From Paenibacillus harenae DSM 16969 (GTDB lineage Bacteria > Bacillota > Bacilli > Paenibacillales > Paenibacillaceae): a stretch of 64,000 bases of DNA. The notes beneath the pieces are model-generated. The model made no database searches, was not told the DNA's origin, and was given only the letters and a program-made list of their open reading frames with translations. Shown piece by piece: positions 43,822 through 55,300 of the stretch (positions within the stretch are counted from its first letter, which is position 1; each line of letters begins with the position of its first letter). The stretch covers positions 356,241 to 420,240 of the forward strand of contig NZ_KE383845.1 of NCBI RefSeq assembly GCF_000422465.1, given 5' to 3'. The translations under genes and the position numbers were made by a program.

Positions 43822-45321
43822 TTATTTGATTGCCGCCTCAGCCGCTGTGAGCGCATGAATCGATCTTAGAGGATACAGCCGCAGCGACCGCAGCAGCACC
43901 TCTCCTCCGGCAGCGTACAGCTCGATACCATCCGCCGTCTCCAGCGGGAACAGCTGGTCGGTCATAACCACGCCTCCGTCATCTGCGAACACCTCCACAG
44001 AGGACCGGTCGAGCCACAGCTGAAGCTTGATTCTGCCGTCTTTGGCCGGCAGAGGCGCCGTATGCCTGCAGCCGAATTCGGCATGGAAATCCATGATGCC
44101 CGAATCCGAGCGGTCGATGAACAGCTCGCCGGAAGCGGCGTCGTAACCGATTACCGTCTCCTTGCCGCCGGCCTTCACCTTAAAGCCGAATTCGGATGCC
44201 GTATCCAGCTCGAACTCCGCCTCCAGCTCCAGCAGCCCTCCCTGATGCCCGCCAAGCAGGCTGCAATCCGGGCCTATGCGCTCATCTTGCCATTCGCTGC
44301 CCGGCAGACGAAGCTGCCGAAGACTCTCAACCGCTTCTTGAACGAGGCGAACGCCCTCAGGCCCCTGTCTCAGCTTCAGCTTGCGCGTAAGCGTCATCGC
44401 TCCCCGCCAGCCGTCCGTCGGGATCAGATTCGCGTACTTCCAGTTGTTCATCCAGCCGATGAACAGACGCCCGGATTCCATATCCGGCGCATCGGACCAT
44501 GTCACGCCCGCATAATTATCCCGGCCATAGTCAAGCCATAGCACGGTTTCCTTTGGATTGTCGTTCGTGAACGCAAGGCCGTCAAATTCGCCGATGAAGT
44601 ATTGCGTTCTGGAGCCTTCCGGACATGCCGGGTCATCGCCGATGCTCACGATCATCACCCATTTCAAAGCCCCGTCGCCGCCATCGACAGGCAGCTCGAA
44701 CAGATCCGGGCATTCCCATACTCCGTCATGCGACCCATCCAACGCTCCGAACTCGCTGGCGAATGTCCAGGCCTTCAAATCGGCCGAGTAATAGAGCAGC
44801 AGCCGGTCTCTTGCCGCCAGCACCATGATCCAGCGTTTCGTTTCTTCATGCCAGAATACCTTCGGATCGCGAAAATCCGGAAAACGCTCGTCCGCCAGGA
44901 CGGGATTGCCTGCAAAAGGAATCCAGGTCCGCCCGTTATCTTTGCTGTAGGCAATACTCTGCCGTTGAATAGACAAGTCCGAGTCCGGTATCATCTCGGT
45001 TTGCGTATAGATGGCGACAAGCCCTGCTTTTCCTTCGAAAAAACCGCTCGTGTCGTTCCAATCGACTACGGCGCTGCCCGAAAAAATCGTTCCGTTATGA
45101 TCGGGATACAAGGCGATCGGAAGATGCTCCCAGTGCACGAGGTCCTTGCTGACCGCATGGCCCCAATGCATCGGCCCCCATACGGCGCTATCCGGATGAT
45201 GCTGGTAGAACAAATGGTATTCCCCGTCATAATACACCATCCCGTTCGGATCGTTCAGCCAGTTGGCTGCGGGAGTAAAATGAAACTGCGGCCGCAGCGG
45301 ATGGTCAAAGTTAAGCGTCAT
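43822..45321 (-). CDS. GH32 beta-fructosidase, canonical type
   Basis: 499 residues, no signal peptide: a cytoplasmic sucrase/fructan beta-fructosidase of SacC/SacA kind. NWLNDPNGMVYYDGEYHLFY has the nucleophile Asp24, FRDPKVFW the stabilising Asp, WECPDLFELP the acid/base Glu; LFIGWMNNWKYA is also typical. A C-terminal beta-sandwich ends with SSVEVFADDGGVVMTDQLFP. It would release fructose from imported oligomers for the downstream fructokinase. Operon: permeases, binding protein, this gene, LamG-GH32, ROK. Confidence 0.95.
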   Translation of the reverse strand: MTLNFDHPLRPQFHFTPAANWLNDPNGMVYYDGEYHLFYQHHPDSAVWGPMHWGHAVSKDLVHWEHLPIALYPDHNGTIFSGSAVVDWNDTSGFFEGKAGLVAIYTQTEMIPDSDLSIQRQSIAYSKDNGRTWIPFAGNPVLADERFPDFRDPKVFWHEETKRWIMVLAARDRLLLYYSADLKAWTFASEFGALDGSHDGVWECPDLFELPVDGGDGALKWVMIVSIGDDPACPEGSRTQYFIGEFDGLAFTNDNPKETVLWLDYGRDNYAGVTWSDAPDMESGRLFIGWMNNWKYANLIPTDGWRGAMTLTRKLKLRQGPEGVRLVQEAVESLRQLRLPGSEWQDERIGPDCSLLGGHQGGLLELEAEFELDTASEFGFKVKAGGKETVIGYDAASGELFIDRSDSGIMDFHAEFGCRHTAPLPAKDGRIKLQLWLDRSSVEVFADDGGVVMTDQLFPLETADGIELYAAGGEVLLRSLRLYPLRSIHALTAAEAAIK

Positions 45322-45417
45322 CGATTTCTCTCTCCTCTTATCTGTAGAAAAATGGATTATTTCGGCCGGATGAGGCCGTCAACCGAAGACTTCATCCGGT
45401 CCGTCTTTGCGAAATAT

Positions 45418-47055
45418 TTATTTTTGCGCTTCCTTATAACGGTTCAGTGCGGTTTGATAGAGCTCCATCAGCTTGCTGAGTCCCATATCCTCCACGGTCT
45501 TTACATAGCTGTCCCACGCTTTATCGTTCATGCCGTCTACGATGAATTTCGCGCGCTGCGTATTCACGTATTTGATCAGCTCAGGCTCGATTTGGTTGAT
45601 CGTATCCAGTTCTTCCGGCAGGAAGAAAATCGTCGGATAGTTCTCTTTTTCCATGAACGGCTCATAATACTTCTCCAAGTCCTTCTTCCGCTGCTGGGCC
45701 CGCGGTTCCATGTCCACGATCGTTTTGAAATGCTCGCTCGTAATGACACCCGCGCCGTTCGGGGCGACCTTCTGGCGGAATTCGCCCATCGATACGCCTT
45801 CCTCAAGCGGCAGATTCACCAGCTTGCCGTTCTCGTCTTTCTCATAAATGACGCCGATCGGACCCCAGTGGATTTGCGCAGCCATATAGGGCTCATATTG
45901 CTGGTCGATCCAACGCATCGTTGCTTCAGGATGCTCATTTTCTTTCGTAATGACGAATGCGTTTCTTCCAGGGCCGCCGCCATTGCCCCGCCCGATGGTC
46001 TTCTTGCCCGTCGGTCCGGCAAGCGGCGGAACAAGGGCATAATTGGCAGCCTGCGCCGCACCGACAACCTCCTCGATTTCCCACCAAACGTAGGAGCCGA
46101 GCGTCGGATCGGCCGTTTTTCCTTTAGCCAGATATTGAGGCGCGTCCTGCGTGAACGATTCGGGATCGATCAAGCCCTGCTTATACCATTTCTCATTAAA
46201 ATAGTTCAGCGCTTCCTTGTATTCCGGCTGCGTAGCCGTGAAGATCACCTTGCCGTCGCGGACGATCCGGTGTTCCAGATTATCCGGCAGGCCAAAGGCG
46301 CCGAACAATCCCGCGATATCCATACACCACTGCATATGCATGAAGCTTAACGGAATTTCGTCAGCTTTGCCGTTTCCGTTCGGGTCCTGCGTTTTGAAAG
46401 CGACAAGCACTTCCGTATATTCGTCCAGCGTCTCCGGAATTTTCAGCCCCAGCTTATCGAGCCATTGCCTGTTGATGACATGGAAGAACGGGTTCGTGCC
46501 GAGCTCGTTCTCCTCCCAGGTCGGCAAGCCGTAAATATGGCCGTCGGGAGCGGTGATCGCCGCTTTGATATCAGGTCTTTCCTCCAGCAGCTTCATCAAA
46601 TTCGGAGCGTATTGCTCGATCAATTCCTCAAGAGGGATGATGGTGCCGTCTTCGCCGTACGTAATCAATTCATAATCGGAAAATTGCGAGGCATAGAAGG
46701 CGTCCGGCAGATCGCCGCTGGCAAGCAGCAGATTTTTTTTCTCGGCGTAGTCCGTATCCGGAATGTTGTTCCACTCGATATGAACGTTTGTATCCGCCTC
46801 AAGACGCTTGAAAATTTCCATTTCGTTATATTCGGGTGCAAGAGCGGCTTTCGGAGAAACGATCGACAGCGTCAGCTTCTCATTGACGATCGGCAGGCCG
46901 TCCTTGTTGAAGCCCGTCTCTTCGGCCGGGGCGTTCGTTCCGCCGTTTGCGCCGTCTTTGTTCTTACCTTCATTGCCGTTGCCGCCCGTACAGGCGGATA
47001 ACATCATGCTCGCCGTCAGTAATAAGCTGACTGCAATAGACCCTGTCTTTTTCAT
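45418..47055 (-). CDS. Substrate-binding lipoprotein of the fructan importer
   Basis: 545 residues. Lipobox LSACTGG after a short signal sequence; the mature part is a large LplA-like binding protein (GDLPDAFYASQFSDYELITY, EELIEQYAPNLMKLLEERPD). It lies between two permease genes and two GH32 genes, so fructo-oligosaccharides are the likely ligand. ATG 47055 has GGAGG 10 bases ahead. No ATPase gene is present. Confidence 0.93.
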   Translation of the reverse strand: MKKTGSIAVSLLLTASMMLSACTGGNGNEGKNKDGANGGTNAPAEETGFNKDGLPIVNEKLTLSIVSPKAALAPEYNEMEIFKRLEADTNVHIEWNNIPDTDYAEKKNLLLASGDLPDAFYASQFSDYELITYGEDGTIIPLEELIEQYAPNLMKLLEERPDIKAAITAPDGHIYGLPTWEENELGTNPFFHVINRQWLDKLGLKIPETLDEYTEVLVAFKTQDPNGNGKADEIPLSFMHMQWCMDIAGLFGAFGLPDNLEHRIVRDGKVIFTATQPEYKEALNYFNEKWYKQGLIDPESFTQDAPQYLAKGKTADPTLGSYVWWEIEEVVGAAQAANYALVPPLAGPTGKKTIGRGNGGGPGRNAFVITKENEHPEATMRWIDQQYEPYMAAQIHWGPIGVIYEKDENGKLVNLPLEEGVSMGEFRQKVAPNGAGVITSEHFKTIVDMEPRAQQRKKDLEKYYEPFMEKENYPTIFFLPEELDTINQIEPELIKYVNTQRAKFIVDGMNDKAWDSYVKTVEDMGLSKLMELYQTALNRYKEAQK

Positions 47056-47168
47056 TCGTGGTGATCCTCCCTTAGCAAATTCTATATATTGATCTATCAT
47101 CAACCGGGTTCGGTCCGCGGTAGTTCGAAGCCCGGAGATAATCAAACGGGATGCGGCTCTTGCCGCGG

Positions 47169-48065
47169 CTAGCCTTTAATGGAGCCGATCATGACTCCTT
47201 TGACGAAATAACGCTGCAGGAACGGATACAAGATAAGCAGCGGCAGACTTGCGATAATAATGACGCCGTATTTGATCAGCTCCGTCACCCGAAGCTTGGC
47301 GGCATACGATTCGACGTCGATCATCATGCTCGAGTTGACCTGGTTTTGAACCAGAATATTTCGCAGGACAAGCTGCAGCGGATATTTCGATTCCTCGTTC
47401 AAGTAAATCATGGCATCGAAAAATCCGTTCCAGAAGCCGACGACGTGGTAGAGCACCATCACCGCGATAATCGGTTTGGACAGCGGCAGCACCATGCCGA
47501 GAAAAAACCTAGTGTTCGAGCAGCCGTCGATAGAAGCGGCCTCGCGCATTTCATCGGGAATCGTGCTTTGAAAGAAGGTGCGCACGATGATGATGTTGAA
47601 GACGCCAGCCGCTCCCGGTACGACCAATGCCCAAATCGTATTGATCATGTTCAGATCCTTGATCAACAGGTAAGTCGGGATAAGCCCCCCGCCGAAAAAC
47701 ATCGTGAATACGAAGAACCACATAATCGCTCCCCGTCCGATAAAATCCCTCCGCGCCAGCGGATAGGCGGCCATTAACGTGATGGTCACGCTGATCGCAG
47801 TGCCGACGATGGCGTAGATCAGCGAGTTGCCGTACCCGGTCCAAATCGTCGCGTCTGCGAATATCCGTGCATAGCCGTCGAGCGTCAGCCCCTTCGGCAG
47901 CAGCCAAATGTCTCCCGAATAGATCAGATTCGGATCGCTGAAGGAAGCGATCAGCACGAAATACAGCGGATACAAGATGAGCAGCATCCCGATCGTCAGC
48001 AGCGTATAGTTGATGATGTCGAAGACGACATCGCCTTTTGTTTTGCGTGCAAGCAGCGCGTTCAT
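47169..48065 (-). CDS. ABC transporter permease (LplC type), fructan operon
   Basis: 298 residues, six helices. EMREAASIDGCSNTRFFLGM is the EAA loop and the protein ends YFVKGVMIGSIKG. GGGGGAGG precedes the ATG; 13 bp separate it from the stop of the upstream permease. Confidence 0.94.
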   Translation of the reverse strand: MNALLARKTKGDVVFDIINYTLLTIGMLLILYPLYFVLIASFSDPNLIYSGDIWLLPKGLTLDGYARIFADATIWTGYGNSLIYAIVGTAISVTITLMAAYPLARRDFIGRGAIMWFFVFTMFFGGGLIPTYLLIKDLNMINTIWALVVPGAAGVFNIIIVRTFFQSTIPDEMREAASIDGCSNTRFFLGMVLPLSKPIIAVMVLYHVVGFWNGFFDAMIYLNEESKYPLQLVLRNILVQNQVNSSMMIDVESYAAKLRVTELIKYGVIIIASLPLLILYPFLQRYFVKGVMIGSIKG

Positions 48066-48078
48066 TGCTTCCTCCCCC

Positions 48079-49041
48079 TTACCACAAGCTGGTTTCCGTC
48101 AGCCGCTTGGCTATCCGGTTCACCGTTACTAGAAGCACCACGTTGATGAAGGCGTTGAATAAGCCGATCGCTGCGGAAAAGCTGTACTGAGCCTTTTGAA
48201 TGCCGAGCTCGTATACATATGTCGGGATAATGTTTGAGGCGGCGTAATTCAGGTCGGTCTGCATCAGATAAGCCTTCTCGAAGCCGACGCTCATCACGTT
48301 GCCCAGCGCCAGCACCATCAGAATAATAATCGTAGGCATAATGCTCGGCACATCGACATGCTTTACGCGTTTCCATTTGCTCGCGCCGTCCATGACGGCC
48401 GCTTCGTGCAGTTCGGGATTGACGCCGGCCAGCGCAGCCAGATAGATGATCGTCGCAAACCCTGTCTCCTGCCAAATGCCGGAGAGCACATACAGCGGAC
48501 GGAACCAGCCTTCGCTTGCCATGAACAGCACCGGCTCGCCGCCGAAAAACGCGATGATATGATTCACGATGCCGCTGTTCGGCGACAGGAACACGCCCAG
48601 CATCCCGACGAGTACGACCGTTGAAATAAAATGCGGCGCGTAGATGACCGTCTGGACGAACTTCTTGTACCTCTTCGCCAGCATCTGATTCAACATCAGC
48701 GCCACTATAATCGGTACCGGAAAACCGAACACGAGCGAGTACAAGCTAAGCAAAATCGTATTTTCCATAATCGGCCAAAAGTTATACGCTTCGAAAAACC
48801 TTATAAAATGCTCGAAGCCGACCCACTCGCTGCCCCATATGCCTTTGCTTGCCCGGAAGTCCTTAAAGGCAATCTGCACCCCGTACATCGGGTAATACTT
48901 AAACACCGCGTAGATCAGCACCGCCGGAAGCAGAAACAGGTACAGCTCGTAGTTTTGTTTAATCTTTACCCAGGTCCTGCTGCCGCTTGCCACCCTGCTC
49001 CCCTTCTCTCTTTGAAGAACCCCCGGCTCTGCCATACTCAT
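48079..49041 (-). CDS. ABC transporter permease (LplB type), fructan operon
   Basis: About 320 residues, six helices. KQNYELYLFLLPAVLIYAVF opens the membrane part and the EAA loop is GVNPELHEAAVMDGASKWKR. Possible starts are GTG 49053, ATG 49041 and ATG 49035. First gene of the fructan import operon; three LacI-type operators and a cre-like site lie upstream. Confidence 0.92.
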   Translation of the reverse strand: MSMAEPGVLQREKGSRVASGSRTWVKIKQNYELYLFLLPAVLIYAVFKYYPMYGVQIAFKDFRASKGIWGSEWVGFEHFIRFFEAYNFWPIMENTILLSLYSLVFGFPVPIIVALMLNQMLAKRYKKFVQTVIYAPHFISTVVLVGMLGVFLSPNSGIVNHIIAFFGGEPVLFMASEGWFRPLYVLSGIWQETGFATIIYLAALAGVNPELHEAAVMDGASKWKRVKHVDVPSIMPTIIILMVLALGNVMSVGFEKAYLMQTDLNYAASNIIPTYVYELGIQKAQYSFSAAIGLFNAFINVVLLVTVNRIAKRLTETSLW

Positions 49042-49066
49042 CTCCCATTCCACCTTCCACTTTCGC

Positions 49067-49078
49067 GCAATCGTTTAC
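49067..49078. promoter_or_regulatory. LacI-type operator A
   Basis: GCAATCGTTTAC, 26 bp upstream of the permease start; 11 of 12 match GTAATCGTTTAC. Confidence 0.6.
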
Positions 49079-49132
49079 GTGAAACTCATGTCTTGCTTTG
49101 GTATAAGCCCCTTCTTACGTTTTTTTTCTCAG

Positions 49133-49156
49133 AAAAACGTTTACGTAATCGTTTGT
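49133..49156. promoter_or_regulatory. Tandem LacI-type operators B and C
   Basis: AAAAACGTTTAC (49133-49144) followed at once by GTAATCGTTTGT (49145-49156). The same head-to-tail 12-bp arrangement occurs at 60377-60400. Confidence 0.65.
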
Positions 49157-49162
49157 CTTGAT

Positions 49163-49176
49163 TATAAGCGCTTTCA
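49163..49176 (-). promoter_or_regulatory. cre-like site (CcpA)
   Basis: TGAAAGCGCTTATA on the minus strand matches the cre consensus TGWAANCGNTNWCA at 13 of 14 positions. It lies just upstream of operators B/C. Confidence 0.55.
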
Positions 49177-49385
49177 TCTTCAGCCGTCAAGCTTATTTTT
49201 CAGGAACCGGACTATCCAGGCATTCGGCACTTTTTGGACCGTCCGGACGGTCTTATGTGTCCGTTCGACTCTGCGAATGCTGCATTGGCAATATTTTGGC
49301 ACTCATGCTTTTCCTCCTCGCAAGTTCGATGCCCGCGGACCCGCGGTAATGGCCGCAAGTCCGCAGACGTTTTGGTTATGTCCGA

Positions 49386-52300
49386 TTACGATTGGGTGTT
49401 TATGAATCCAAATGATTCCAGCAAACGCTTCATCATGGTCGCCGCTTCCGCCCGGGAAGCAGTCGCTCCCGGGTCCAGTATGCCGTTACTTCGACCTTCA
49501 ATGAGCTGTCCGGCCAGCAGTCCGGACATCGCCTCGCGGGCCCAAGGGCTCACGCGGCCGCTGTCGCCGAACGAGGCAAGCCTGTCCGGATCAATGTCAA
49601 GCTCCCCGCCGCCCTCGACAAACTCGATCGCTCTGGCCGTCATGACGGCCATCTCCTCGCGGCTGACCGTTTGGCGTGGCTTGAACGAACCGTCACTGTA
49701 GCCTTGAACGAGCCCGAAGCCTGCCGCCGTATCAACTGCTTCCGCAAACCAGTCTGCCTCATGAATGTCGGCAAAGACAACAGAGGCTTCCGTCCCCGAA
49801 GGGGCTGTAAGGCCCAGCGAACGGATGAGCAGCGCTGCAAATTCCGCTCTTGTCACGGCGGCATGCGGAGCAAAGCGGTCATCCGACACGCCCTTGACCA
49901 CCAGCTTGGAAGCAAGCAGCTCGATAGACTTCTTAGCCCAATGCCCGGAGAGGTCGTCAAACGTCGTCTTCGCTTCCGCGATGACGTACACACTGTTGCC
50001 GTTCCGCTTCAGGACAGCAATAGTGTCCCCGCCCTGCGCTTCGAAGACGGCAGGCACGAAGCTGAAGCTGCCGGTTGCGGGGTCGAACAGCAGCGCTGTC
50101 GCCGCCAAGGGGTCTGGCTCGCCGGCAAACTTAATGGAACGGGACACGTATACATCGCCGAAATCATTCAGCTCCCGAAGCTCGCCGTTCGACTCCAGCA
50201 GCAGCATGAATTCGTACGGCTCGGAGCGAAGCGCAAGTCCGGCCTGCGCCGCCGCTTCATCCATGGCATCGGCCGTTTCCTGCTCCGGCGCTTGCACGAC
50301 GATATGAAGCAAGTCCCCGGCTTCGCGAACATGACCCTGCAGCAGACGAAGCGGCAGGTCATACGTTACTTGTCCGTAAGTAATCGTAATGACAAGCTCT
50401 GGATTCAATCCCGCCGCATCCTGCAGCGTACGGAGCGGCAGGACGGCATCGATGCCGTCCGCCGATTGCGCTGGCCATTCAATGACGATTCGTCCCGCTT
50501 TCGAAGCGGCGGCGGTGTTCAACGCTTTGCTCACCTTTTCCGCAGACAGCTTCGCCTTAGCGATACTTCTGCCGTCTGCCGACGTATCTACGGCAATGTC
50601 ACTCGCCGGAACCGTTATGGTGCCGGACTCCTGATCCGGCTGCGGCTGCGGCTGCGGCTGCGGCTGTGGCTGTGGCTGCGGCTGTGGCTGTGGCTGTGGC
50701 TGTGGCTGCGGCTGTGGCTGCGGCTGCGGGCCGGCCGACGCTGCCGGCACATTAACGTCATCTACGTTCAAATGCCCCCAGCCGCCTGTCTTCCGGTCCA
50801 CGATTTGAATGTAGAGCCGTTCCCCGATGTACGGCGACGCATCCCACGCCACCCGGCGGTATTGCTCGCTGTCATGACCTGTCGCTTTCATCAGCGTCTG
50901 GCCGTCCGATTCTCTGACCAGCGCAACGTACAGCGATTCGCTGTCTCTGCCGCCTGCGATCAGGAAGTCGATCGCGCCGTCGCCGGCAAGCTCGAACGTC
51001 TCTGATTTCAACTTGCCTAGCGCGTCGTCGCCGTAATCCGGATGGAAACCCCACAAGTGATGACGCCCCTGATCCTGGCGGTCAAACGCCTGATTGAACG
51101 GTCCGCCCCAACCCCAGTCATTGTTCTTCGTCACATGGGCGTCGGTGAAGGCATTGCCCTCTTCGACGATCCAGCCCGACAAATCTCCTGTTTCAAAATC
51201 ATGATTCGCAAGCCCTTGAACCGTTTCATCAACAGACCCGGCAGGCGGCCAATGCGCATCGACCTTCTCGCCGTATGCGGAGTCCATTGCCCACACTTGA
51301 AGTTTGTCGATTCTCGCTTTTCCGCCCTTGCTCCAGAGCTCAAGCCCGAGCGCATCCTCCTGCGTCGGGTATACGCGCGAGGTGATGCTGTTTTTACCGT
51401 TGGCATAGGCTTCGACCATCGAACGGTCCAAGTAAATATGAAGCTTCAGCTTGCCGTCATCCAAAGCCATTTCGCCGCCTTGAACCCCTTTGGCGATGTC
51501 GGGATCCAGACTGGACTTGCTGCGGTCAATTTCCAGCCTGCCGCTTTCCTTGTCGTAATAAATCAGCGTCTCTTCGCGGCCGTCGCCCGTCGAACGGACT
51601 TTGATGCCGAGCTCGTCCGCTTCAGCCAGATCCGCTTCCAGCATGATCTCCAGCATATCGCCTTGGATCGGCTTAAGCTGAGCATTGGCCTGCGCTACGC
51701 TTGTATCCGCCGCGCTGGCCAGTTCCTCGCCGCGAAGCGACTGCAGCTCTTCGATCGGCTCGATCCCCAGCGTGCCGTCACCGCGCAGCGACAGCACGAC
51801 CGGAAGGCCCGCGTTATGCGCCCAGCCCGCATCGTAATGCTGCTGCTCGGTGCGGCGGTCCTGCGCGATGCTGAACAGAATCGAACGTCCCTGTCCATCC
51901 ACCATGCCGCTCGGCCCGGTGAAATGCTCGCCGAAATCGAACAGGCGCGGCTCCTCATGGTCCGGAATGAAACGGTTGGCCGTCTTATCCCAGGTGCCGA
52001 CCCAGTGGAACACGTATTTGACGTTATGCTCGTTATAATGATCGAACCATGGATTAATGAAGAAGGCATATTTTTGCTTACCTTGGGCATCCTCCCCTAT
52101 CGGCAGCAGCACGGGAAGCTCCCACACCTGGCCGGTTTCGGGAAGGTTCGCGTAATCCCCCGTGAAGAACGGATTCTCATACGTCCAGTTCACCATATCC
52201 GGGGAAGAATACAGCAGCGCCGTTCCGCCGACGTCCTTAATGCCGGAACCGACGAGCTGATACCACATGTCCCCGTCCTTCCAGACGTACGGGTCGCGGA

Positions 52301-55300
52301 ATTGCCCGAACCACACTTCTCCCTCTTCTGCCGGGAGATTCGGTGCCTGCTTCGTAACGACCTCATCCTCCATAATCCACTTCTTCAGATTGACGTCGCC
52401 GTCTTCCAGGAAAGTGCTTCTCGCCAGCCCCGTATTCTGGTTAGGCACCGCCTGATCGTCGCCGGCCGTAAAGAACAACGCCGGATTCCCGTTATCGTCA
52501 ATTACCGCATTGCCCGACCATACGCCATCCGGCGTTACGGAACCGCCATCCGGCGCGAGCGCGACAGGCATGTCCTCCCAGTGCACCATGTCATCGCTCA
52601 CCGCATGCCCCCAGTGGATTTGGTGCCAATATGGCCCCTGCGGGTTATGCTGATAGAAGAGATGGTATTTGCCTTCAAAATACAACGGGCCGTGAGGCTC
52701 GTTCATCCAATGCCCCGGCGAAATAAAATGGTACTGCGGGCGGTAACGGTCGCCATCGTAAACCCCGCGCTCGAAATCCAGCTCCGGCTTCGGTGCCGCG
52801 CCGTTCTCGAACTCTCCCGCCGCCGCGCTGTAATGGGCCGCAATCTCTTCGGCGCTTAACGCGGTGTTAAGCACCTTTACTTCATCGATCAAGCCGCCAA
52901 ACATATTGGCCGTGAATACGCCGTTAATGACGGCGCCCGTATTGTTCTTGCCGATCAGGAAGCTGCTGTCCGAAGGCGCAATGGCTGTATTCCCGGAAGA
53001 CGTCTGCTCCCCGGCAAGCTCCCCGTTCAAGTACAGCTTCAGCTTGCCGTCCGACTTGCTGTACGTTGCCGCTATATAAGACCATTCGTTCTTTTCAAGC
53101 GGCTTGTCCCCTGCCGCCCATACCTCCGACCAGCCGCCGTTGATGCCGGCCTGGAATGACCATTTGCCATGGCGGCCCATGCCCAGGATGTAGCCGGTCT
53201 TGCCGGCTTTGTCGTGCTGGTTCACAATCGCCGACAATTGCCCCATATCGCCCCACTCATACGATCTTGGGGCCACCCATGCTTCGATCGTCAGCTCATC
53301 GTCAGGCTTCGCGATTTGGTCCGCGGGCCTTTCGATCCAGGTGGAGTAGCCGTCGAACAAGAGGCCTTTGCCGGCAATGCCGTCCCTCCACAGCGGCTCC
53401 GTGGAAGGCTTGTACTTCGCCTCATTGAACACGTAATGGACCGTGTCGTCGACTCCTCTGGCCGCATCGCGAGCCGTTGTACCCTGCCCTTCATTCAGGC
53501 TCCAACTGCCGATAAGACCCGTTCCCCTTACCTTAACGTCATCGATGTTGATATGGCCGCCCATACTCTCATCTATGGCCTTCACGTAAAGCTCCTCGCC
53601 CAAATAGGCGGCTGCATCCCATGTGACGCTCGAATAGGCTTCCGAACCGTTCCCCGTCGCTTTCATTAGAACTTCATGGTCGGACGCTCTGACAAGCGCC
53701 GCGTACAGCTTCTCTTCATCGCGGCCGCCGCCGATCAGGAAGCGGATTTCGCCCGAACCCTTAAGAACGAAGGTATGGGAAGCCAGCGTGCCGGTCCGCT
53801 CATCCGCATCATCGCCTGCACCCTCGCCCGCGAGGCCCCAAACGTGGAAGCCGCCTTCATGGCCGAAAGCAGTTTCTTCTTCGCCGTACGCTGCCAAATC
53901 GGTAACGGCATCCGCAAAGGCATCGCCCTCAGCCGTCCAGCCGGTCAAATCGCCGGTCTCAAAGCCCGGATTTTCCAGTTCCCTCGGCACGACCGGCTGC
54001 GTGTCCAATACGACAAAATCGTCGACGTTGATATGCCCGAAGCCGCCGGTATGGTAATCGACGACCCGGAAATACAGATTCTCGCCCAAATATGCCGAAG
54101 CGTCCCACTCCACCCTCCGGTAGCCTTCGCCCATCGTGGATGCGCCGCCGGTTTCTTTAAACAAGATTTCATCGTCATCTTCGCGAACAAGCGCCACAAA
54201 CAGCTTATTGATATCCTCGCCTCCGCCGACGCGGAAGCTTACTTTTCCGTTTCCTCCCAAGCGGAATACGGAGGATCTCAGCTCTCCGGTTCTGCGGTCG
54301 GCGAAATCCGGATTGGCCGCCCCCGCGAAGCCCCAGGCATGGTACACGCCCTGGTGATTGAACGGCGTGCTCCCCCAGTAAGTTCCCACGTCCGATACCG
54401 GCGCGGCAAACGCGGTGCCGATCGTCGTCCAGCCCGCAATGTCGCCGGTTTCAAAGCCGGGATTGGCTAGCGATTCCGGATAATTCAGCACTTGAAAATC
54501 ATCGACGCTGATATGCCCCCACCCTCCGGTATGGTTATCGACGACCTTCATATACACGGTTTCGCCTATGTAAGCCTCCGCATTCAGGTGCACGCGCCGC
54601 AGCGTGCCATCGTCTTTCCATTCGGTATTGGCAACCTTCATCAGCTCCGTGCCGTCTTCCGCTCTTACGAGCGCAACGTACAGCTTATCGATATCGTTGC
54701 CGCCGCCGATCAGGAAGCTGATATCGCCGGAGCCGCCGAGCACGAACGGCGCGGAGCTTAAGGTGCCGGTCGGCGCGTCCCCGATTTTGGCTCCCCATAC
54801 GTGGTAATTGCCCTGCTTGTTAAAGCAGCAGCCCCAGCCCCAATCCGTTTCCGTCACCACATTGGCATTTGCGAATGCTTCGCCTTCCGCCGTCCAGCCG
54901 TTTAAATCGCCGCTTTCGAAATCCGGGTTCGGAATGCTATGCGGCGACAGAGGCTTATCCGCCATCTTGCCGATTTCAGCCGCTTGAAGCGGATAGACGC
55001 TCAATGAAACCAGATTAACCTCGCCGCCCTCGGCGAATAATTCAAGCTTGTTCAATCCAGGCTCGGGAAACAGCTGGTCCGTGAAAACGACGCTTCCGTC
55101 GTCCGCGAACAGCTCTACCGAGGTTTTGTCGACTATAAAATGAATCTTGAGCGTATTTCCGGCCTCATACTCCGCCTCATGCGGCGCTTCGCCGAACTTT
55201 CCGTTAAAGCCGACCATCCCCGACCGGGTGCGGTCGACGAACAACTTGCCGCTGACGGCATCATAGCCGACGGCGGTTTTCTGGCCTTCGCCCGCGTGAA

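Larger units (their letters stand above)
49042..49385. other. Promoter region of the fructan import operon
   Basis: Holds three GTAAWCGTTTAC-like sites, one cre-like site and the perfect palindrome GACCGTCCGGACGGTC (49237-49252) near the 3' end of the giant GH32 gene. No gene is visible. Confidence 0.7.

Noticed and set aside
49237..49252. GACCGTCCGGACGGTC as terminator of the giant GH32 gene
   Set aside because: It is a perfect palindrome but has no loop or T-run on either strand in the right place; I keep it only as an unexplained palindrome in the intergenic note.
51042..52859. A 605-residue open frame on the plus strand, antisense to the giant GH32 gene (similar long ones at 49671-51005, 42075-43361 and 44602-46350)
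   Set aside because: They lie fully opposite strongly supported GH32 and binding-protein genes, have no ribosome-binding sites, and their composition (Arg, Pro, Ile-rich) is what G+C-rich antisense frames give.
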